This document shows, piece by piece, positions 7,999-15,957 of a stretch of DNA of 64,000 bases (position 1 is its first letter; each line of letters starts with the position of its first letter). A program made the position numbers and the translations under genes. The stretch lies in the NCBI RefSeq assembly GCF_900113805.1, contig NZ_FOQT01000001.1, forward strand, positions 372,001 to 436,000. Direction: 5' to 3'. A model generated the notes under the pieces. That model was not told the DNA's origin. It ran no database searches and worked only from the letters and a program-made list of their open reading frames with translations. This stretch comes from Halpernia frigidisoli (GTDB lineage Bacteria > Bacteroidota > Bacteroidia > Flavobacteriales > Weeksellaceae).

Positions 7999-9096
7999 AT
8001 GCATAAAAAATTATTAACCTATTCATTCCTATTATTAACACTTATAAATTGTAAAACATTGGACATAGACAAAGACACTTACGACGGACTTCAAGATGGT
8101 ATTTATGCTAATCTTAAAACTTCTAAAGGCGAAATGCTTGTGAAATTAGAAGATAAAAAATCACCGGTTACGGTTGCCAACTTCGTGGGTTTGGCAGAAG
8201 GAAAAATTGAAAATAAATCTAAAAAGAAAGGTGAACCTTTTTACGATGGAACTGTATTTCACCGCGTTATAAAAGATTTTATGATTCAGGGTGGTGATCC
8301 ACAAGGAACAGGAATGGGCGATCCGGGTTATAAATTTGAAGACGAAAAAAATGACTTGACGCATTCCGGCAAAGGCACACTTTCTATGGCGAATTCTGGA
8401 CCTAATACGAACGGTTCACAGTTTTTCATTACGGAAGTTGCAACGCCTTGGTTAGATGGAAAACACACTATTTTTGGTCACGTAATCAAAGGTGAGCCAA
8501 CTGTTGATTCTATTGCGAATGTACAAAAAGGCCCACAAGATAAGCCAGTTGTGCCTGTAGTTTTAGAAAAAGTAAGCATTATTACCAAAGGTCATTATTA
8601 CAAACATTATGATGCAGCAAAAATTTTTACTGAAGGAAAATCTAAGATTCAGGAAAATAATAAATCTTATTTAGCGAAAGCTGAAGCGGATAAAAAGAAA
8701 AAGGAAGAAGAATTTAAAGCAAATCAAGTAAAAATGGTAGAAGATTTAAAAGCAGGAATGCAAAAAACAGACTCAGGTCTTTATTATAAAATCACAAAAA
8801 AAACGGAAGGAAAATCTGCAAAATCAGGTGATATGGTTTCTGTGCATTACGCAGGAAAATTAGTTGACGGTACAGAATTCGATTCTTCTTTTAAACGTGG
8901 CGAACCAATAGAATTTAATGTTGGAGTTGGACAAGTGATCAAAGGTTGGGACGAAGGAATTTTGTTATTAAAAGAGGGAGAAACTGGAACGTTTTTAATT
9001 CCAGCAGAATTAGGATACGGTGCAAGAGGCGCTGGCGGTGTGATTCCACCAAACGCCTGGTTGGTTTTTGATGTAGAGCTGGTAAAAGTTCCTTAG
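7999..9096 (+). CDS. Two-domain peptidyl-prolyl isomerase lipoprotein: cyclophilin plus FKBP
   Basis: 365 residues catalysing cis-trans isomerisation of proline peptide bonds in the envelope. A lipobox INCK near residue 15 implies lipidation. Residues ~28-195 form a cyclophilin domain (FHRVIKDFMIQGGDP, GSQFFIT, DGKHTIFG); ~215-255 is a Lys/Glu-rich coiled linker; ~262-365 is an FKBP domain (VSVHYAGKLVDGTEFDSSF, FNVGVGQVIKGWDEG, IPPNAWLVFDVEL). Fusion of two unrelated isomerase folds in one lipoprotein is a noted Bacteroidota arrangement. It is adjacent to gldI and ends at a strong terminator. Confidence 0.92.
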   Translation: MHKKLLTYSFLLLTLINCKTLDIDKDTYDGLQDGIYANLKTSKGEMLVKLEDKKSPVTVANFVGLAEGKIENKSKKKGEPFYDGTVFHRVIKDFMIQGGDPQGTGMGDPGYKFEDEKNDLTHSGKGTLSMANSGPNTNGSQFFITEVATPWLDGKHTIFGHVIKGEPTVDSIANVQKGPQDKPVVPVVLEKVSIITKGHYYKHYDAAKIFTEGKSKIQENNKSYLAKAEADKKKKEEEFKANQVKMVEDLKAGMQKTDSGLYYKITKKTEGKSAKSGDMVSVHYAGKLVDGTEFDSSFKRGEPIEFNVGVGQVIKGWDEGILLLKEGETGTFLIPAELGYGARGAGGVIPPNAWLVFDVELVKVP

Positions 9097-9120
9097 GGAA
9101 ATATTTAAATATTTATTTAA

Positions 9121-9155
9121 AAGATCGCCGTCATTATTTTGAAGGCGATCTTTTT
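9121..9155. terminator. Bidirectional intrinsic terminator
   Basis: Perfect 9-bp stem AAGATCGCC / GGCGATCTT (9121-9129, 9144-9152) with T-runs on the plus strand and A-runs on the left, placed between the convergent isomerase and ion-channel genes. Confidence 0.85.
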
Positions 9156-9993
9156 ATTTATCTAAAATCTTCTCTCCACAAATTTTGCAAAACCTTGCAT
9201 TTTTATCGTTTTCGCCGTTGCCGCAACGATCGCATGAATCACCGCTTTGACTTTGCCTGCGAAATTGCGAAGAAACGATTCCCGTGGGAACAGCAATTAT
9301 ACTGTAACCGCAAAGCATCACGATAATCGCTAAAAACTTACCGCCCGAAGTTACAGGTGAAATATCGCCGTAACCAACCGTTGTAATCGTAACGACTGCC
9401 CAATAGATTGATTGGGGAATACTGGAAAAGCCATTTCTGCCACCTTCGATCACAAACATGAGTGAACCGATAATGATAATAAAAATGATTAGAAAAAGTA
9501 AAAAAATATAGATTTTTCGGCTACTTTCTTTTAATGCTTTTACGATAAAACGGCCGTCCTGCTGATAATCTGCCAGATTAAAGATCCTGAAAACTCGCAA
9601 CATTCGCAACATACGGACAATTACAAAAAAGTGTAAAACAGGAAATATTAAACTTAAGTAAAAAGGAATAATTGAAATAAAATCTATAATTCCCAATGGA
9701 CTAAAAATGTATTCTTTTTTGTCTTTAATGGTCAAGATTCTAAGAATATATTCAATAGAAAAAAGCACTGTAATGATCATTTGAACAGTGAAAAATAAGC
9801 CACTGTATTTGACATTTATAAAATTTACTGTTTCCAGCATTACTAAAAATGTGCTGATGAAAATCAGAAGTAGCAAAGCAATGTCAAATAATTTTCCGGC
9901 TTTGGTATCAGAAAAATAAATGACGCGGTAAATTCTTTTCAGAAACGGATTTTCCTGAGGTGTATAATCGTATTCTAAAGGTGTTTTTTCCAT
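9154..9993 (-). CDS. Voltage-gated-type potassium channel with C-terminal zinc-ribbon tail
   Basis: An inner-membrane ion channel with six predicted helices. The arginine-bearing S4-like segment VRMLRMLRVFRIF lies at 126-138, and the selectivity filter TVGYGD at 205-210, just before the last helix. 279 residues, shorter than KvAP-like channels with regulatory domains. Its cytosolic tail (about 253-275) carries CDRC and CKIC pairs, a probable zinc ribbon, which is an unusual ending for a channel. The filter predicts K+ selectivity; gating is not established. Confidence 0.92.
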   Translation of the reverse strand: MEKTPLEYDYTPQENPFLKRIYRVIYFSDTKAGKLFDIALLLLIFISTFLVMLETVNFINVKYSGLFFTVQMIITVLFSIEYILRILTIKDKKEYIFSPLGIIDFISIIPFYLSLIFPVLHFFVIVRMLRMLRVFRIFNLADYQQDGRFIVKALKESSRKIYIFLLFLIIFIIIIGSLMFVIEGGRNGFSSIPQSIYWAVVTITTVGYGDISPVTSGGKFLAIIVMLCGYSIIAVPTGIVSSQFRRQSQSGDSCDRCGNGENDKNARFCKICGEKILDK

Positions 9994-10046
9994 ATTTATT
10001 TAATTAAAAACAAATTAATATCTTCGTGAAAATTACTGAAAAAAAA

Positions 10047-11144
10047 ATGACTGTAAAAGAAGTTAGTAGAGAATTAGATATTTTATTTCCCTTGCAGGAA
10101 GCGGAAGAATTTGACAATGTCGGTTTGCTTTGTGGAAATCCGGATCGAAATGTTTCCGGGATTTTGGTTTGTCACGATGCTTTGGAAAGCGTTATCGATG
10201 AAGCTATTTCAAAAAACACCAATTTAATTGTAACTTTTCATCCAATTATTTTTTCCGGTTTAAAATCAATTACAGGTAAAAACTACGTTGAAAAAGCAGT
10301 TTTAAAAGCGATTGAAAATAAAATTGCGATTTATGCCATTCACACATCTTTTGACAATGATTACTTTGGGGTAAATTATAAAATTTGCGAAGTTTTAGGT
10401 TTAAAAAATCAGCAGATCTTAATGCCTAAAAAAAATAGTTTACAACAACTTCAGGTTTATATTCCGACAGAATATGCTGAAAACTTAAAAGAATCTTTAT
10501 TTGAAGCCGGCGCGGGAAATATTGGTTTTTATGATGAATGCAGTTTTACATCTGAAGGACAATATACTTTTCGACCTGGCGAAAATGCAGTTCCATTCTC
10601 TGGCGAAATTGGTAAAAGAGAAAAGGGCAGCGAAAGTTTGGTTTCAGTTATTTTTGAAAAATATAAATTGATTCAAATAATTTCTGCGATGAAAAAAAAT
10701 CATCCTTATGAAGAAGTCGCCCACAATTTTATTTCTCTGGAAAATGAAAATCACTTTTCTGGTTTGGGCCGTTTTGGTGAATTTGACAATGAAATGGAAA
10801 CTGCAGATTTTTTAAATTTAATAAAAGAAAAATTTAATCTAAAAGTCATCAAACACAGCGAAAATTTAAATCAAAAAATAAAAAAAGTGGGCGTTCTTGG
10901 TGGAAGTGGTGCTTCTGGAATAACTGCGGCGATGAGAAATAACTGCGACGCATACTTGACAGGCGATTTAAAATACCACGATTTTTTTGCCGTTGAAGAT
11001 AAAATGCTTCTTTGTGACATCGGTCATTTTGAATCTGAGCAATATATTGTTGGTCAATTATTTGAAAAATTATCACAAAAATTCACTACCTTTGCAGTCT
11101 TAAAATCCGGGGAGAAAACAAATCCTATTAAATATTTCTTTTAA
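10047..11144 (+). CDS. Nif3-like dinuclear metal centre hexameric protein
   Basis: NIF3/YbgI family protein, with a toroidal hexamer and a bimetal site; the biochemical role is debated, with GTP cyclohydrolase I type 2 as a frequent automatic name. About 365 residues, the long form with an inserted middle domain (YbgI halves at about 1-125 and 250-365). Metal-site motifs FDNVGLLCG, TFHPIIF, GGSGASGI, YLTGDLKYHD and DIGHFESE are all present. I start at ATG 10047, where the family alignment begins; GTG 10026 is in frame. It precedes the next gene by 3 bases, an operon typical of Bacteroidota. Confidence 0.88.
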   Translation: MTVKEVSRELDILFPLQEAEEFDNVGLLCGNPDRNVSGILVCHDALESVIDEAISKNTNLIVTFHPIIFSGLKSITGKNYVEKAVLKAIENKIAIYAIHTSFDNDYFGVNYKICEVLGLKNQQILMPKKNSLQQLQVYIPTEYAENLKESLFEAGAGNIGFYDECSFTSEGQYTFRPGENAVPFSGEIGKREKGSESLVSVIFEKYKLIQIISAMKKNHPYEEVAHNFISLENENHFSGLGRFGEFDNEMETADFLNLIKEKFNLKVIKHSENLNQKIKKVGVLGGSGASGITAAMRNNCDAYLTGDLKYHDFFAVEDKMLLCDIGHFESEQYIVGQLFEKLSQKFTTFAVLKSGEKTNPIKYFF

Positions 11145-11147
11145 AAC

Positions 11148-11927
11148 ATGGCAAAAAAAATTATCGAAATTTCAGTAGAAGAAAAACTAAGAGCGCTTTA
11201 TGATTTACAAATCATTGACTCTCGTCTTGATGAAATTAGAAATACGAGAGGTGAACTGCCGATCGAAGTAGAAGATTTAGAAATTGAAATCGAAGGTCTT
11301 GAAAAAAGATCTGAAAAATTTGAAACTGAAATTAAAGAACAGAACGACGAGGTAAATACCAAAAAAGAGGTAATGAGCCACGCAGAATCTTTAATTGGAA
11401 AATATAAAACGCAGCAAGATAACGTGCGTAATAATAAAGAGTTTGAGTCTTTATCTAAAGAAATTGAATTTCAGGAATTAGAAATTCAGTTAGCTGAAAA
11501 GAAGATGAAAGAATTCGGAGCGAAGATTTCTCATAAAGAAGAAACTTTAGGTGATCTGAAAACTAAAATTGGAGAATTAAAATCTCATCTTGGTCATAAA
11601 AAAGAAGAACTTGAAAATTTGGTTTCTGAAACTCAAAAAGAAGAGGAATTTTTGCTAAAAAAATCTGAAGATTTCGCTACAAAAATTGACGAAAGATTAT
11701 TGGCTTCTTATCACAGAATTCGTAACGGTTCTAAAACCGGTTTGGCAGTTGTAGGTTTAGAAAGAGGTGCGCCAAAAGGTTCATTTTTCACTTTGCCACC
11801 ACAAAAACAAATGGAAATCGCACAGCGTAAGAAAATTATTATAGATGAGCATTCCGGTAAAATTTTAGTTGATGACGAAATGGTAAATGAAGAAAACGAA
11901 AAAATGAAAAGCATTATTAAGTTTTAA
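11148..11927 (+). CDS. Coiled-coil protein of the zf-RING_7 / C4 zinc-ribbon family with no zinc-binding cysteines
   Basis: 259 residues. Residues ~30-185 form a long antiparallel coiled coil rich in Glu and Lys. The C-terminus aligns with the C4 zinc-ribbon module (AVVGLERGAPKGSFFTLPPQ, then IIIDEHSGKILV), but the four expected cysteines are replaced (Pro, Ser, Asp, Ser); there is no Cys in the whole protein. The family is of uncertain function, possibly nucleic-acid associated. It is translationally close to the nif3 gene, and this pair is commonly conserved. It ends at a palindromic terminator. Confidence 0.85.
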   Translation: MAKKIIEISVEEKLRALYDLQIIDSRLDEIRNTRGELPIEVEDLEIEIEGLEKRSEKFETEIKEQNDEVNTKKEVMSHAESLIGKYKTQQDNVRNNKEFESLSKEIEFQELEIQLAEKKMKEFGAKISHKEETLGDLKTKIGELKSHLGHKKEELENLVSETQKEEEFLLKKSEDFATKIDERLLASYHRIRNGSKTGLAVVGLERGAPKGSFFTLPPQKQMEIAQRKKIIIDEHSGKILVDDEMVNEENEKMKSIIKF

Positions 11928-11950
11928 TATTTTTCCAAAAATTATAAAAA

Positions 11951-11980
11951 AAAGTCCCGAATTAATTCGGGACTTTTTTG
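11951..11980. terminator. Bidirectional palindromic terminator
   Basis: AAAGTCCCGAATT followed by its reverse complement (11951-11976), then a T-run. It sits between convergent genes (zinc-ribbon family protein and dps). Confidence 0.85.
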
Positions 11981-11993
11981 TTTGATGCAAGAA

Positions 11994-12500
11994 TTATTTC
12001 TTTGCAGTTTCTGGCGTTTCTTTGAAATATTTTCTAAGTTTCCAAGCCATTTTTTCGTGTTCCTGAATTAATCCTGTTAAGAAATCCGCAGAACCAACGT
12101 CTTTAAATTTATCTTCACATTGATCAATAAAATCACGTTGAGATTTAATGATCATTTCATGATCACCCACTAATTCTCTAAGCATTGATTGGTTATCAGG
12201 CACTTTTCCTGGTGTTTCTTTTAATTGGGACATTTTAGCAAATTCAGTTGTTGTTCCGATTGCAACGCCACCTAAAGTACTAATTCTCTCAGCAGTTAAA
12301 TCTACAGCTTCTGCAACTGCGTTATATTGTGCTTCAAAAAGCTCATGTAATTCTAAGAAATTATCGCCAGATAAATTCCAGTGAAATTTTCTTAACTTAA
12401 TGTAAAGAACGTTTCCGTCAGCTAAAACTTTGTTTAACAAAGCATTTACGCCATCAAGATTTTTTTGTGCTATTCCAAGATCTGGTTTCATATTTTTCAT
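11994..12500 (-). CDS. dps: Dps family DNA-binding ferroxidase
   Basis: Starvation-induced mini-ferritin that oxidises Fe(II) with peroxide, stores iron in a dodecamer and protects DNA. 168 residues. Ferroxidase ligands appear in KFHWNLSGDNFLELHELFE and the following AVAEAVDLTAERI (His, His, Asp, Glu). The Lys-rich ends may contact DNA. M4 (MKPDLG) is an alternative start. Downstream of a pyridoxamine-oxidase-like stress protein on the same strand (gap 24 bases), suggesting a small oxidative-stress unit. Confidence 0.94.
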   Translation of the reverse strand: MKNMKPDLGIAQKNLDGVNALLNKVLADGNVLYIKLRKFHWNLSGDNFLELHELFEAQYNAVAEAVDLTAERISTLGGVAIGTTTEFAKMSQLKETPGKVPDNQSMLRELVGDHEMIIKSQRDFIDQCEDKFKDVGSADFLTGLIQEHEKMAWKLRKYFKETPETAKK

Positions 12501-12524
12501 AATGTTTATTTTTAATATTTTTTA

Positions 12525-13034
12525 TTATTTAACGTCTAAATTTCCTTCTACGCCGTCAGAATTATCACTTTTATGACCTGAAATTGCTGCACCAACAAAA
12601 CTTAGCATTGTCACTAATTTTCCTGCTTTTGTATCCCAATAATAAGTTTCTTCAGGTGTAACTCTAATGATGCTTACGTTTGGATCTTCTTTTCCGTCAA
12701 ACCACGCATTTGCAAGTGGTGACCATTTTTCTTCGATCGTAGATTTGTCTTTGTAGATAAAAGCTTTCCCGTAAACGGAAAGATATTCAGAATTGCTGTT
12801 ATTCATAAAAAACAGCTGAACTCTATTATCTTCTTTTATTTCAAAATTTTTGTTGCTCGCATCACTGCTGATGAACCAAAGATTTCCTTCTTTATCAGTT
12901 TCCTGCAGACTCATAGGTCGTGTATTAATTGGCAATTTATCAAGTTCTGTACTGAACATGCATATTCTTGCGCTTTCTGACAATTCTTTTAACTTATCGA
13001 CCGCTTTTTGATGGTCTAAATTTTCTGTTGACAT
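12525..13034 (-). CDS. Pyridoxamine 5'-phosphate oxidase family protein (general stress protein 26-like)
   Basis: 169 residues with the split-barrel flavin-binding fold; family members bind FMN or F420 and are induced by stress, but the substrate is not known. Visible motifs include RICMFSTELDKLPINTRPM, LWFISSDASNKNFEIK, VQLFFMNNSNSEYLSVYG and the C-terminal TPEETYYWDTKAGKLVTML tract, typical of the GSP26 group. It lies between a SpoIIAA-like protein and dps, all minus strand with gaps of about 23 bases, so an operon is likely. Confidence 0.88.
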   Translation of the reverse strand: MSTENLDHQKAVDKLKELSESARICMFSTELDKLPINTRPMSLQETDKEGNLWFISSDASNKNFEIKEDNRVQLFFMNNSNSEYLSVYGKAFIYKDKSTIEEKWSPLANAWFDGKEDPNVSIIRVTPEETYYWDTKAGKLVTMLSFVGAAISGHKSDNSDGVEGNLDVK

Positions 13035-13057
13035 AATATTAAATTTATTTTTCTAGT

Positions 13058-13435
13058 TTAATTTTGTTCGTTTCCGTTCTCGCACCAGAAGAGTGCGTTT
13101 GCCAGATCTTCTGTCGGGTAAGTGCTGTATTCACCTGGAATAAAAACACTGAAAACCGTAATGTAATTTCTCAGAGATTTATTATCTGTCACAATTGCGA
13201 TACGATTCCATTTTGTAAGATTTTTTAAGCCTAATAAAGCATCCTGAATCCAGGCTTCAAAAGTAAAATTTTCTAAATCTGTTTCCAGTAATAAAAGACA
13301 GTTCAATTCATTAAACTGATTAACTTTTGCTTTAATTTGAGGAATAACGCAATTTTCAAAATCCTGTTTTGTAATATCGCCTGTGGCTTTAAAAGCGGCA
13401 ACATTGTCAGGAGTTTCAGGGATAGTAATGATCAT
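13058..13435 (-). CDS. SpoIIAA-like / STAS-fold protein
   Basis: 125 residues resembling the SpoIIAA-like group (alpha/beta STAS-type fold), short proteins of unclear function often found near stress genes. The core MIITIPETPDNVAAFKATG, the central LLLLETDL strand, AWIQDALLGLK and WNRIAIVTDNK fit this group. I choose ATG 13435 rather than 13522, because the extra 29 residues of the longer frame are encoded by the Flavo-1-like repeat and are Bacteroidota-atypical. Likely first gene of the operon with the GSP26-like gene and dps. Confidence 0.75.
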   Translation of the reverse strand: MIITIPETPDNVAAFKATGDITKQDFENCVIPQIKAKVNQFNELNCLLLLETDLENFTFEAWIQDALLGLKNLTKWNRIAIVTDNKSLRNYITVFSVFIPGEYSTYPTEDLANALFWCENGNEQN

Positions 13436-13479
13436 AGTTTTGTAATTTTTTGTAGCAGTAAGGTTGTAGATATTTTCAA

Positions 13480-13557
13480 AACAGTTCCCGCTTTCCACTT
13501 CAATCTTTAAAAAAAAAATCATTTTTTTAAAGGATTTTCATTTCAATCGGGGCTATT
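13480..13557 (-). ncRNA. Flavo-1-like structured RNA / dispersed repeat, copy B
   Basis: On the minus strand it starts AATAG-CCCCGATTGAAATG, continues AAAATCCTTT, a U/A-rich loop, AAAGATTGAAGTGG, and ends AAAGCGGGAACTGTT. The outer stem AAUAG/CUGUU pairs with one G-U, whereas copy C has AAUAG/CUAUU and copy A GCAGC/GCUGC: base changes that keep pairing. It lies 45 bases upstream of the SpoIIAA-like gene in the same orientation, so it could be part of that leader or an independent small RNA. Confidence 0.6.
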
Positions 13558-13685
13558 AATAAAATCTTAGTTTCTCTAGACATTCAATAATTAAACCATA
13601 AAATTCAAATTTGAACCCTTCCACGTTAAAATTTTCTTAAATATTTTTCTTAAAATTTTGGGCTTAAAGGCGCAATAATTGCTCA

Positions 13686-13693
13686 TATTTTTG
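13686..13693 (+). promoter_or_regulatory. -7 element upstream of the FAD oxidoreductase
   Basis: TATTTTTG (TAnnTTTG) 12 bases before ATG 13706. It lies within the longer possible frame from 13679, supporting the shorter start. A TTG at 13658-13660 is slightly too distant (25 bases). Confidence 0.5.
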
Positions 13694-13705
13694 AAACTAA
13701 TTACT

Positions 13706-14911
13706 ATGGATTTAAAATCTAATGAACCTTTTTGGCTCGTAAAAAACGGAATTATCGATTCTTATCCTTCATTAAAAGAAGATATTGATTGCGAAGTTTT
13801 AATCATAGGAAGCGGCATTACGGGAAGTCTTTTGGCTTATCAAATGATAAACGAAGGCTATAAAACAGTTTTAATTGACAAGCGCGAAATAGCAAATGGA
13901 AGTTCTTCCGCCACGACTTCCATGCTTCAATATGAAATCGACGTTCCACTTTACGAACTCGAAAAACAGATAGGAAGGGAAGGCGCGGTTTTGTCTTATA
14001 AAGCGTGCTCAGATTCAATTGACGAATTAGAAAAAATCTGCAAAAGCATTAATTCAGAAGCTGGATTTACCCGAAAAGAATCACTTTATTTTGCTTCAAA
14101 AAAGAAAGATCTTGAATGGTTGGAAGAGGAATTCAAAGCAAGATTTGATGCTGGCTTTGAAGTCAATTTTTTAGAAGGCAATGAAATCGAAGAAAAATTT
14201 GGTTTAAAAAATACTTTTGGCGGAATTCTTTCAAAGCAAGGCGCAAGCGTTGATGCCTTTAAACTGGCGCATGAACTTTTAAGATATTCTTCAAAAAAAG
14301 GTTTAAAAGTTTTTGACAAAACAGAAATGAAATCCGTAAAATCTAAAAAAGATTTTAACATTATTACCACAACGGAAGATTTTAAAATCAAAGCTAAAAA
14401 AATAATTTATTGCATCGGTTACGAAAGTACAAATCTAATCAAAGAGAAATTTGTCGATCTTAAAAGCACTTTTGCCATGGTAAGCGAAGTAGATCCTGAA
14501 AATCTAAAAAAATTAGACGACACACTTTTTTGGAATACAGATTCGCCATACATTTATATGAGAACGACGGACGATGGAAGATTATTGATCGGTGGAGGCG
14601 ATGAAGATTTTAGAGATCCGGAAAGACGCGATAGATTAATTGCTAAAAAAGAAAAAGAAGTTTTAAAAGTTTTGAGAAACGTTCAGCCAGATTACCGATT
14701 TTACACGGATTTCACTTGGGCAGGAACTTTCGGCGAAACAAAAGACGGTTTGCCATACATTGGTGAGCATAAAAAATTTCCAAATTCTTATTTTGTCTTA
14801 GGCTTTGGCGGAAACGGAATCACATTTTCAGTCACCGGAATGGAAATGGCTTCATCTTTTCTAAAAAATAAAAAACACCCGCTTACAGAATATTTCAAAT
14901 TCGGAAGATAG
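13706..14911 (+). CDS. FAD-dependent oxidoreductase, DAO family
   Basis: About 401 residues of the D-amino-acid-oxidase/glycine-oxidase-like superfamily. The dinucleotide-binding motif GSGITGSLLAYQ follows the beta strand CEVLIIG near residue 35, and the second FAD signature WAGTFGETKDGLPYIG plus GFGGNGITFS lies near the C-terminus. The substrate cannot be assigned; homologues are often annotated as amine or amino-acid oxidases. The ATG at 13706 follows a -7 element. It is upstream of the ligase-associated repair operon (26-base gap), so it may share a transcript with it. Confidence 0.88.
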   Translation: MDLKSNEPFWLVKNGIIDSYPSLKEDIDCEVLIIGSGITGSLLAYQMINEGYKTVLIDKREIANGSSSATTSMLQYEIDVPLYELEKQIGREGAVLSYKACSDSIDELEKICKSINSEAGFTRKESLYFASKKKDLEWLEEEFKARFDAGFEVNFLEGNEIEEKFGLKNTFGGILSKQGASVDAFKLAHELLRYSSKKGLKVFDKTEMKSVKSKKDFNIITTTEDFKIKAKKIIYCIGYESTNLIKEKFVDLKSTFAMVSEVDPENLKKLDDTLFWNTDSPYIYMRTTDDGRLLIGGGDEDFRDPERRDRLIAKKEKEVLKVLRNVQPDYRFYTDFTWAGTFGETKDGLPYIGEHKKFPNSYFVLGFGGNGITFSVTGMEMASSFLKNKKHPLTEYFKFGR

Positions 14912-14937
14912 TTGCTCATTATAAACTACTAATTTTT

Positions 14938-15957
14938 ATGAATCTTATAAAATTTACAAATAAAGGCATTTACTGCATTCCAGGGAAATTTTATCTTGAT
15001 CCCTGGCGACCTGTTGATCTCGCTATTATTACTCACGGTCACGGCGATCACGCAAAGTGGGGAATGAAAAAATACATTTGTCATAATTTCACAAAACCAA
15101 TTTTAAAAATCAGAATTGGCGAAGATATTACTTGTGATAGCGTGGGTTACAACGAACCAATTATGATAAATGGTGTAAAAGTTAGTTTTCATCCTGCCGG
15201 ACATATTGTTGGTTCTTCCCAGGTCAGAATGGAATACAAAGGTTATGTTACCGTTTTTACAGGCGATTATAAAGTTCAGGATGATGGAATTTCAACACCT
15301 TTTGAATTGGTGAAATGCAATGAATTTATTACAGAAAGTACTTTTGGCTTACCGATTTACAATTGGTTAACGCCGCAACAATATGCCAATCAAATGCAAA
15401 ATTGGGTTTCTTTAAATAAAAGTCAGGATAAAACTTCAACATTTATCGGCTATTCCTTAGGCAAAGCACAAAGGATTATGAAGTCAGTTGAAGGCGCAGG
15501 AAAAATTTACGTCCATAGTTCTATCGGAAGATTAAATGAAGCCATAGAAAGTTGCGGCATAAAACTTCCGGAATATGAAATTTTAGATTTTCATGATGAT
15601 ATTAAAAAAGTAAAAGGTGAAATTGTTATCGTGCCGCCGGCTTTGTCAGATTCAAATATGATCCGTAAAATTCCAAACCGTGCAACGGCTTTTTGTTCTG
15701 GTTGGATGCAGATTCGCGGCTCACGACGTTGGAAATCTTATGATGCAGGTTTTGCGATTTCTGATCACGCAGATTGGAATGGTTTATTGGATACCATAAA
15801 AGCAACTGGTGCAGAAAAAGTTCACGTAACGCATGGACAAATCGCAGTTTTTACAAAATATTTAAATGAAATTGGCATCAATGCTTTTGAGGTCAAAACA
15901 CATTTTGGCGATGAAGAGGAAAGTTCAACGGAACCTATTAAAGCAGAAGAAGTATGA
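14938..15957 (+). CDS. DNA ligase-associated putative exonuclease (metallo-beta-lactamase fold)
   Basis: First gene of the four-part ligase-associated repair module. 339 residues with the MBL signature THGHGDHAKWG near 31, the FHPAGHIVGSSQVRME metal-site segment and FTGDYK, plus beta-CASP-type C-terminal motifs (FCSGWMQIRG, ISDHADWNG, VTHGQ). Homology to SNM1/Artemis-type nucleases suggests processing of DNA ends before ligation; the biochemical activity is inferred from family. It overlaps the ligase start by 4 bases (ATGA), indicating translational coupling. Confidence 0.93.
   Translation: MNLIKFTNKGIYCIPGKFYLDPWRPVDLAIITHGHGDHAKWGMKKYICHNFTKPILKIRIGEDITCDSVGYNEPIMINGVKVSFHPAGHIVGSSQVRMEYKGYVTVFTGDYKVQDDGISTPFELVKCNEFITESTFGLPIYNWLTPQQYANQMQNWVSLNKSQDKTSTFIGYSLGKAQRIMKSVEGAGKIYVHSSIGRLNEAIESCGIKLPEYEILDFHDDIKKVKGEIVIVPPALSDSNMIRKIPNRATAFCSGWMQIRGSRRWKSYDAGFAISDHADWNGLLDTIKATGAEKVHVTHGQIAVFTKYLNEIGINAFEVKTHFGDEEESSTEPIKAEEV

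Noticed and set aside
13436-13522. Extended N-terminus of the SpoIIAA-like protein
   Set aside because: The extra residues are encoded by the Flavo-1-like repeat and have no homology; ATG 13435 gives the family-typical start.
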